Source: JAGQSZ01 sp049647585 (GTDB lineage Bacteria > Actinomycetota > Acidimicrobiia > Acidimicrobiales > Microtrichaceae). From it: a DNA stretch of 64,000 nucleotides. Numbering within the stretch: position 1 is the first letter of the stretch; each line of letters begins with the position of its first letter. Below, piece after piece: positions 52,466 to 59,700 of this stretch. The notes below the pieces were generated by a model. The model had not been told where the DNA came from and did no database searches. It saw only the letters and a program-made list of their open reading frames with translations. The position numbers were made by a program, and so were the translations under genes. The stretch is taken from contig JBARXY010000011.1 in NCBI GenBank assembly GCA_049647585.1, positions 124,001-188,000 on the forward strand, in the 5' to 3' direction.

Positions 52466-53257
52466 TCAGCAGTCGGGATCCTGGAGATATCTGGACTCGT
52501 CGCAGACACCGTTACTCCGGTCGATATCGATCTGGTCGAAATCCGGGACCGAGTCGGCAGCAGCAAATAATGTCAGCACCCATACCAACGAAACGAGAAT
52601 CGCCAAGACGCTGGCCACCACCCCGGCGATTGCCATACCTCGACCTTCGAAGCCGCGTCTGGCCCGGCTGATTCCGGAGAATCCCAGCACCAGGCCGACC
52701 AGCGCGAATGGCAGGCAAACCAGTCCGAGGACCGGAACCAGCGACACGAAAAATGCGCCGATTCCCAGTACGAGCGAGGCAACCGAGATGCCGGGAGTCT
52801 TGGTTGCGTTCGTCACCACCAGCTGTTGAGGAAGCGACTGCTGGAAGCCCTGGCCGTGCGGATACTGCGACTGTGAATATTGCGGCTGTGAATACTGCGA
52901 CTGTGACTGTTGCGGCTGCGAATACTGCGGCTGTGCGAACGGGAACTGCGGGCTCTGCGGGTATTGCGCCTGCAGATCTCTCGGGTACCCGGGCTGTGGG
53001 TTGGGCTGCTCGAGCGCCGTCCAATCCCGCGGAACTGGCAGGCCCGGACCGGGGGAAGCTACCGGGCCGGATGGCCACTGCCCCGCCGAACCCGGGGAAG
53101 CTGCTGGGCCGGGACTCAGACCCATCGGGTCGGTGAACGCCTCACCCGATCCCTGGTGGACCTGGTCGGACCAACTCTGTCCGTTCCACCAGCGATACGT
53201 GTAACGCCCCAGCGGGTCGCGGTGCCACCCGGATCTGAGGCCACCATTGTCGCTCAC
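52466..53257 (-). CDS. DUF2510/DUF4190-type membrane protein with a Gln/Tyr-rich segment
   Basis: 263 residues from GTG 53257, six bases after GGAGG. The N-terminus is a DUF2510-like module (GWHRDPLGRYTYRWWNGQSWSDQV). A Pro/Gly/Ser region leads into a Gln/Ser/Tyr-rich stretch of SQPQYSQ-type repeats, then two membrane helices (ISVASLVLGIGAFFVSLVPVLGLVCLPFALVGLVLGFSGI and GMAIAGVVASVLAILVSLVWVLTLF) of the DUF4190 type and a short external end with two Cys. Function unknown; such proteins are common in actinobacteria. It is divergent from cdd. Confidence 0.82.
   Translation of the reverse strand: MSDNGGLRSGWHRDPLGRYTYRWWNGQSWSDQVHQGSGEAFTDPMGLSPGPAASPGSAGQWPSGPVASPGPGLPVPRDWTALEQPNPQPGYPRDLQAQYPQSPQFPFAQPQYSQPQQSQSQYSQPQYSQSQYPHGQGFQQSLPQQLVVTNATKTPGISVASLVLGIGAFFVSLVPVLGLVCLPFALVGLVLGFSGISRARRGFEGRGMAIAGVVASVLAILVSLVWVLTLFAAADSVPDFDQIDIDRSNGVCDESRYLQDPDC
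52861..52935 (-). repeat. 15-bp coding repeat (Gln/Tyr/Ser)
   Basis: Imperfect units of gaatactgcgactgt (plus reading) repeat about five times and encode SQPQY, SQSQY and related pentapeptides. Confidence 0.8.
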
Positions 53258-53289
53258 GTCCATCCTCCCCGGCTCACGTCCATCCTCCC
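53252..53289 (-). repeat. 20-bp tandem duplication carrying a ribosome-binding site and GTG start
   Basis: gctcacgtccatcctccc occurs at 53252-53269 and 53272-53289. On the minus strand each copy reads GGGAGG-ATGGAC-GTGAGC, so both the ribosome site and the start codon are doubled; only the downstream copy leads into the gene via GTG, while the upstream GTG meets a stop within a few codons. Confidence 0.8.
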
Positions 53290-53332
53290 GGTTCAAGCAC
53301 GTGGCACCCTACGGTACCGGTGAAGTAGTAGT

Positions 53333-53357
53333 GGAGTGGTCGTCATACGACCACTCC
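53333..53357. promoter_or_regulatory. Perfect 25-nt palindrome upstream of cdd
   Basis: GGAGTGGTCGT-CAT-ACGACCACTCC, 11-bp arms around three bases, ending 25 bases before the cdd start codon. No T-run follows. The position suits an operator. Confidence 0.7.
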
Positions 53358-53370
53358 AATCACAATTGGA
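53355..53370. promoter_or_regulatory. Second inverted repeat upstream of cdd
   Basis: TCCAAT-CACA-ATTGGA, 6-bp arms, overlapping the last three bases of the larger palindrome and ending 12 bases before cdd. It could cover the core promoter or leader. Confidence 0.45.
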
Positions 53371-53382
53371 CCCATCGGCACA

Positions 53383-53853
53383 ATGAAGGGCGACCAGCAA
53401 GTGGATGCACACGCGGATGCACACGAGATCGACTGGCAAGTTCTGAGGACCGAGGCCCGTGCCATGGCTGATCGGGCCTACGCGCCGTACTCCGGTGTTC
53501 GGGTTGGCGCCGCTGCGCTATGTGATGATGGGACGGTCATCGCTGGCTGCAACGTCGAGAACGCCAGCATCGGCATCGGAATCTGCGCCGAGGTCAATCT
53601 CTGCGGGCATCTCGTTGCGTCGCGCTCCCCCGGTAAACGCGACGGTCCCCAAGCGCCACTTGCACGGCCAGTAGCTCTGTCGGTCGTGGCTGGCGACCAC
53701 CGCCCAATCGCCCCTTGCGGACGTTGTCGACAGTTTCTCTACGAGTTCGCAGGACCCGATCTGCTGATCGAACTCGACGACCGAATGGCCACCCTCGGCG
53801 AACTTCTTCCCGAAGCCTTTGGTCCCCAGGACGTCGCAGCGAGGGCACTCTGA
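53383..53853 (+). CDS. cdd: Cytidine deaminase
   Basis: 156 residues. It deaminates (deoxy)cytidine to (deoxy)uridine. The zinc site is of the homotetrameric type: CAE at Cys 68/Glu 70 and PCGRC at 111-115. YAPYSGVRVGAAAL and GCNVENAS form the substrate pocket. The first ~17 residues (DAHADAHE) are an extra, His/Asp-rich leader. The stop overlaps the start of the phosphorylase gene (TGATG), so the two are coupled and the products chain together. Confidence 0.94.
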   Translation: MKGDQQVDAHADAHEIDWQVLRTEARAMADRAYAPYSGVRVGAAALCDDGTVIAGCNVENASIGIGICAEVNLCGHLVASRSPGKRDGPQAPLARPVALSVVAGDHRPIAPCGRCRQFLYEFAGPDLLIELDDRMATLGELLPEAFGPQDVAARAL

Positions 53854-55145
53854 TGGGAACGTCGATCGGCGTCCTCGACGTGATCCGCACCAAGCGCGAT
53901 GGCGGCGAGCTTTCCAACTCCCAGATCAAGTGGTTCATAGATTCCTACACGTCGGGCTCGGTGGCCGATGAGCAGGCCTCCGCTCTGCTGATGGCAATCC
54001 TGTTCGTCGGAATGACCTCAGCCGAGCTTGCCTGCTGGACCGCGGCCATGATCGACAGCGGCGAGCGGGTCGACCTATCGACGGTTGGTCGACCGACAGT
54101 CGACAAACATTCAACTGGTGGCGTCGGCGACAAGATCTCGCTGCCGTTGGTTCCCCTGGTGGCGGCCTACGGAGCGGCGGTTCCCCAGATCGCAGGCCGA
54201 GGTCTCGGCCACACCGGCGGCACGCTCGACAAGATGGAATCCATCAGTGGTTGGCGCTCGGGGTTGAGCACCTCCGACTTCGTCTCCCAGCTCAGAGATA
54301 TCGGCGGCGCCATCAGCGCAGCGAGCGACAACCTGGCGCCGGCGGACCGGGCCCTCTACGCCCTGCGCGACGTCACCGCAACGGTCGAATCGATTCCCCT
54401 CATCGCCAGTTCGATCATGTCGAAGAAGATCGCAGAGGGAACCGGCGCCCTGGTCCTCGACGTGAAGACCGGTACGGGCGCGTTCATGAAGGACCAGGCC
54501 AGGGCCGTCGAACTGGCCCGCACGCTGATCGACATAGGCGAGCGCAACGGGGTCAGAGCGTCTGCGTTGATCACTGACATGTCGACCCCGCTGGGCAATA
54601 GCGCGGGGAATGCGCTCGAGGTTGCCGAGTCGATCGAGGTTCTCGAAGGAGGTGGTCCGCCTGACGTTGTGGAACTAACGGTCGAACTCGCACGCGAGAT
54701 GCTGCGCCATGCCGGAATCACCGACCAGGATCCTGCCGAGGCGCTCCTCGATGGCAGGGCGCGCGACGTCTGGTCGGCGATGGTCGAAGCCCAGGGGGGA
54801 GACCTGTCGGTGCCGCTCCCAAAGTCCCGAGAGGTCGAGATCGTGACCGCGGACCGGTCAGGATTCGTCCATCGGCTCGACGCGATGCACATAGGAGAGG
54901 CCGCCTGGCGTCTCGGAGCCGGCCGATCGCGCAAGGAGGACTCCGTGTCAGCCGGAGCAGGAGTCACCTGGAAGGTGAGACCTGGAGATCAGGTCTCCAA
55001 GGGCGACGTCGTGTTCGAGTTGCACTGCGACGATCCGGCCCTGATGCCCTTGGGTCTGGAAGCGATCGACAGAGCCATCCAGATCGGCGAGGACCCCTTC
55101 GTCCCACCACCGCTCATCATCGAGCGGATCACCGAGAACACTTGA
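53853..55145 (+). CDS. deoA: Thymidine/pyrimidine-nucleoside phosphorylase
   Basis: 430 residues from ATG 53853. It splits thymidine or uridine to base and (deoxy)ribose 1-phosphate. The sequence carries DVIRTKRDGGELSNSQIKWFIDSYTSG, VDKHSTGGVGDKISL (phosphate site), AGRGLGHTGGTLDKMESI, the LVLDVKTGTGAFMKD segment and MSTPLGNSAGNALEV, plus the C-terminal PYNP domain with VSAGAGVTWKVRPGDQVSKGD. Together with Cdd it feeds uracil to Upp and deoxyribose phosphate to DeoC. Confidence 0.95.
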   Translation: MGTSIGVLDVIRTKRDGGELSNSQIKWFIDSYTSGSVADEQASALLMAILFVGMTSAELACWTAAMIDSGERVDLSTVGRPTVDKHSTGGVGDKISLPLVPLVAAYGAAVPQIAGRGLGHTGGTLDKMESISGWRSGLSTSDFVSQLRDIGGAISAASDNLAPADRALYALRDVTATVESIPLIASSIMSKKIAEGTGALVLDVKTGTGAFMKDQARAVELARTLIDIGERNGVRASALITDMSTPLGNSAGNALEVAESIEVLEGGGPPDVVELTVELAREMLRHAGITDQDPAEALLDGRARDVWSAMVEAQGGDLSVPLPKSREVEIVTADRSGFVHRLDAMHIGEAAWRLGAGRSRKEDSVSAGAGVTWKVRPGDQVSKGDVVFELHCDDPALMPLGLEAIDRAIQIGEDPFVPPPLIIERITENT

Positions 55146-55158
55146 ACCGATCGGAGCG

Positions 55159-55243
55159 AGCAGGCCTCGACGTGCTCCCGTCGAAAAACCGTCCCCGACA
55201 CTTCAAGGACCGAGCTAGCAGGCCTCGACGTGCTCCAGTCGAA
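55159..55243. repeat. 27-bp direct repeat: duplicated 3' end of the fucosidase gene
   Basis: agcaggcctcgacgtgctcc at 55159-55178 recurs at 55217-55236; the match continues as cgtcgaa/agtcgaa for 26 of 27 identical. The right copy encodes the last residues (EHVEAC) of the fucosidase; the left copy lies in the intergenic region. Confidence 0.8.
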
Positions 55244-56681
55244 TGACCGTCGGCCCGCTCGACAAGTCCGTCACGCCGGCACCGAATTCGACCTTGATTC
55301 CATCTGCGTCGGGCGACCACTCCAACGTCTTGCCCTGCGCATCCCAAACAGAGGTCTTTGCCCCCGAGCGGACCCCGGGGATCGTGATCGAACCATCCGC
55401 GAGTCGATCTCCCTGGCGGAACGACACCCACAGGTCTTCACCGCGTGCCCAGAAGGTGATTTCCACCCCCTCGGGTGAAGTGGCGTTCGGTCGCACCCAC
55501 GGCCTGGACTCGAAGATCGACTCACCGTCTCCTCCGGTCCACTCCCCCAGCCAGTCGAGGCGTTCCAACTGGTTGTCGGGAATTGTGGCGTCCACACCTC
55601 GGGGGCCGACGTTCAGCAACAAGTTTCCACCCTTGGAGACGACCTCGGCCACCAGGTCGGTCAGCTCGTCGCGCTGAAGCAGATCCGAGGGCTCCGAGTT
55701 GGAGTTGTATCCGAAGCTCCGATCGATTCCCCTTACCGTTTCCCATGAGAAACGCTGAATGTCGTCGAACGTCACGTACTCGGGGGTGCGGACGTCGAAA
55801 TGCGGTGGTTTGGGCGGAACCATCCCCCCGGCCGAGCGGGAGGCCCGGGTAGTCGCCGCGTTGATCAGGCGACGGACCGGAGCGAACTGTGCAGCACCGA
55901 GCACCGGCGACCAGGGCATCCAACGGTCATTGACGACACCGTCCGGAACCGTCGCGTAGTAGTCGGCGAACAGCACGAACATGCGCTGCCGGTCGGTCGG
56001 CCAGGTGATGTCGTTCCACAGCACACTCGGGCGGTAGCGCTCGATCAGCTCGCGTACCTGGGCTTCTGCGTAGTCCGGATAGTCACCCCTGGGCATCGCT
56101 GCCACGCCGTCGGCTACCGATCCGAGCGGTCGATCGTCAAAGGTCCAGTCGAGCCCGCCCGAATAGTAGAGACCGAAGCGCAGACCCTCTGCCCGGACCG
56201 CCTCGGCAAGCTCACCGACAATGTCCCGCTGTGAGAACCACCCGGGCTTGCGGGGGTTGGGAACCGCCGATGGCCAGAGGCAGTAGCCGTCATGGTGCTT
56301 GGAGACGAGCACCACGTATCGCGCACCCGAGGCGCGGAATCTGCGCGCCCACTCCGCCGGGTCCCACTGCGCAAGGCCAGCCTCGAACTGTCCGACGAAG
56401 TCGTCGTAGGGAGCGTCTCCGTGAAGCTCGCGATGGTGTTTCGACACCGAGCTGTCCGGGAACCGCAGCGAGTTCTGGTACCACTCGGTATATGGCATCT
56501 CGGCCAGAGCGTCTGATCGCCCTGAGGCGAACAGCTCCCCCACCTCGTGATCCCTCGGTGCCCAGCCGGCTACCGAAGCCGGAGTCCAGTGGATGAAGAT
56601 TCCCAGCTTCGCGTCGCTCCACCACGCTGGAACACGATGACGTCGCAGCTGGTCGGAAAGTTCACGCTTGGGGCGGTCCAT
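55215..56681 (-). CDS. Alpha-L-fucosidase (GH29)
   Basis: 488 residues without an obvious signal peptide, so probably intracellular. GH29 landmarks: AWWSDAKLGIFIHWTPASV at the N-terminus, ARYVVLVSKHHDGYCLWPS, FGLYYSGGLDW, and VLWNDITWP, where the Asp matches the catalytic nucleophile of the Thermotoga enzyme (from memory). A C-terminal beta-sandwich follows (GVEITFWARGEDLWVSFRQGD). It releases fucose from glycans. No fucose transport or catabolism genes are adjacent; it is an isolated gene, convergent with deoA. Confidence 0.92.
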   Translation of the reverse strand: MDRPKRELSDQLRRHRVPAWWSDAKLGIFIHWTPASVAGWAPRDHEVGELFASGRSDALAEMPYTEWYQNSLRFPDSSVSKHHRELHGDAPYDDFVGQFEAGLAQWDPAEWARRFRASGARYVVLVSKHHDGYCLWPSAVPNPRKPGWFSQRDIVGELAEAVRAEGLRFGLYYSGGLDWTFDDRPLGSVADGVAAMPRGDYPDYAEAQVRELIERYRPSVLWNDITWPTDRQRMFVLFADYYATVPDGVVNDRWMPWSPVLGAAQFAPVRRLINAATTRASRSAGGMVPPKPPHFDVRTPEYVTFDDIQRFSWETVRGIDRSFGYNSNSEPSDLLQRDELTDLVAEVVSKGGNLLLNVGPRGVDATIPDNQLERLDWLGEWTGGDGESIFESRPWVRPNATSPEGVEITFWARGEDLWVSFRQGDRLADGSITIPGVRSGAKTSVWDAQGKTLEWSPDADGIKVEFGAGVTDLSSGPTVIRLEHVEAC

Positions 56682-56719
56682 CTCCTGATGTTGTCAGTTC
56701 GCGGCGTCGCTTTCCTCGA

Positions 56720-59700
56720 TTACTGGTAGCGGGCGAGTACCTCGACTATCGCGGGACGTAGACGCGACGCGGGAATCACCTCGTCCAAGGAGCCGACTTC
56801 GACGGCCCGTTGGACCGTGTGGACCGAGTCGAACTCCGAGGCCACCACTGCGCGGGTTCTGGCAGTCGCCTCGGTTGTGACCTCGTCCAGGCGTTCCAAC
56901 AAAATGACCTTGCGGTCCGCGCTGAGCGCTCCATGTACACCGGAGGCATCAGCGTGGGCTGCCCTTGCGGCAATGACCAGAGGATCCTGATCGACCCTGG
57001 CGCGAACCTCGCGTGTCAGCACCACCGCCGCCGCCGGTGCTCCACCGATTACCGAAGCGAAGCTGCCCTCGACCGCGAGCGCGGTCAGGTTGGAGTTGAG
57101 TTCCTTGGAGAACACCGCGTAGGCGCCACCGTGGTATCTGCCGATCACCACGAAGACGATCGGGCCACGGAACTCGACGACCGCTCGGGCTATCTCGGCT
57201 CCATATTCGAGCTGCATGCGTCGCAGGGATTCCGGGCTCCCGTCGAACCCGGAAAGGTTGGCCAACACGACCGCCGATCTGTTTCCCGAAGCGGACCTGA
57301 GTGCACGCGCCACCTTCTTGGAAGCGGCCGGGTAGAGCGTTCCGCCGGCCCATTCACTCGGCCCATCCACGGGTCCCTGCTCCTTGCGTGACCTGTTGCG
57401 CGACTCGATACCGATCAGCGAAACGGGGTGACCCCCGATCCGGGTTTCCCACACGACAGCTCCGTCTGCATCGGACATAGTGCGCCAACGCTCCATCCGC
57501 TGCGCATCGGAATCGACCACTGCGTCCATGACGGATCGAACGGCGAAGGCACGCTTGCGCCCGGGATTGGAGTTCGGGTCGAAGATCTCGCCGACGGTGG
57601 CGAAGTCCTCGTCCCCTCCCTTGTAGGGCGTCGATCGGATATCCCGGTCGACCGGGTCGTCGGTCGCGAGCTTCGGCGCTGGACCGGAAATCTCCGACGT
57701 CCTGCCCGGTGCGCCGGTTGCACGCGATCCGCCCGCTCCGCCTGTCGCGCCCGATCCGCCTGTCGCTGAGCTGTACGTCAGCGAATAGTGGTCAAGGAGG
57801 ATCGCGTAGGCATGGGCGAGGTCATCGGCCCGGTACTGGGACTGGCCGTTGGGACCCATGATCCGGTCGTGACCACCAATGCCTATTTCGTCCTGGGCCG
57901 CGACGCTTCCCGAGAACTCAAGGGCGCGCTTGCCGGTCAGAACCATCGACGAGTTGGGAGTCATCACCAGAACGCCACGGGTGTGCATCAGCATCGTCGC
58001 CTCAGCGTTCCAATAGGACTGGGCACCGACGTTGACCCCGGCGACGATGACATTGATTTCGCCACCGGCACTTGTGAACTCAACTATCCGACGCAGCACT
58101 GCGGCGGTCCAGTCCAGGTTCTCGGTGCCTGAATCCCACGCGATGCGCGCACCAGATGACACCGACAGCCATTCGATCGGCACGCGACGTTCCGTGGCCA
58201 GATCGATCGCCGCCACGATCCGTCGGCACTCCGGTTCGCCCAACGAGCCCATCGCCTTCAGAGGGTCGCCGGCGATGAGCACCCGCTCAGCCCAGACCTC
58301 TCGCCCGGGCAACGGATTGTGGACGACACCAACGATCACCGAACAGTCGTGGGACGCAGGTGGTCGATCAACCGGCACCAGGCGATCAATCGGCACCAGG
58401 CTGGCTCCCCCGTCGACGCCATCCGCATCCAGGTCGAGCTCGACAAACCTCCCGTGGGCGAGCGATGGATGGGGAAGGTCCTCAGCGCTGACACGACCTT
58501 CGAGCAGACCGATGATTTCCCAAGGGTCGACCACACCCAGGCGCTTTGCGGTCAACGTCCGCCGATCCAGACTCGTGCGAACACGGGCCGGAAGCATGCC
58601 GTGGGATCCTTCGACCTCGAGTCGTGCGTGCCCGCGGCGCCGTATCGAGTACTCGACGGACGTCTCGTCGGTGATGTGTGCGCCGTCGGGCACCAACGCG
58701 ACGGTGAATTCCTGGAGTGCGAGCCCCCTGGTACCCGGTTCGAAGCGATGTGAGAGCTGGAGCATCGACGCCGGATCGGCGCTGTGGGCTCCGTGGACGA
58801 CGATGTGGAGAGCAGCCCACCAGGAGTCACGGTCTTGGGTCATGTTGCGGTCCTCGCGTCGCCGTCTGAGCAGCCCGACCCCGACCTCGAACAGCTCTGC
58901 GAAGGGTTCGACCTGGGCCTCGGCAAGAGCCCCCAGATCGACCGGGGCATCAGTCAGTTCAACGACGAGAACGGTGCGAATGTCCGACGGTTCCTCACAC
59001 GATGTGATCCGTGCAACCACGGAACGTCCCGCGTCGGTGCAGATGGCATCCAGCACCTCGATGCTCACGTCGTCATAGCGGTCGAGACCCACGATCGATT
59101 CCGTGTCCACCTCGGTCGGCACCAGAACTCTTGCATTCGAACCGGCAGCGCCGATGTCGAGGCGCAACAACGCAGCCGCTTCGGCAAGAGCCCTCATGGA
59201 ACCGGTCGCGGCACTCTCGACTTCCACCAACTGGAATCGGAAACGGTCCGCAGAGACATGACCGGCTCTCACTAGTGCTGCAACCGCTCGAATCATCGCC
59301 ACCATAAGACGCTCACGTTCGACGAGCCGTGCCCGGGTCGACGCCAGACGCCACAGGGCGTTGCGAACGTCTCGAACTCCGGTCCCACCGGAAGGAGCAC
59401 CGGAAGATGCATCGAGGCTCGCTCCGTAATGGGCCAGCGCAGCGTTCAGGAGCGGCCGGAGCTCCGGCAGCGCATCCAAATCGGCTCCCTGGCTCCGACA
59501 GAAATCATGGAACGCCGACTCTGCACTGATCGCCGCCGAGTGGTCATCGAGCAGCAACAGGTTGCGCTCGAAGAGGTTCTCGGTGTCGACGAACCGTCCA
59601 AGATTCTCAGCAGTCCAGAGCCAGTTGCGCGCCTCGGCCGCATCAAATGCGTGTGCATCCCGAACAACTTCCTCGAGTGCATCGAGCGCGTCGGAGTACT

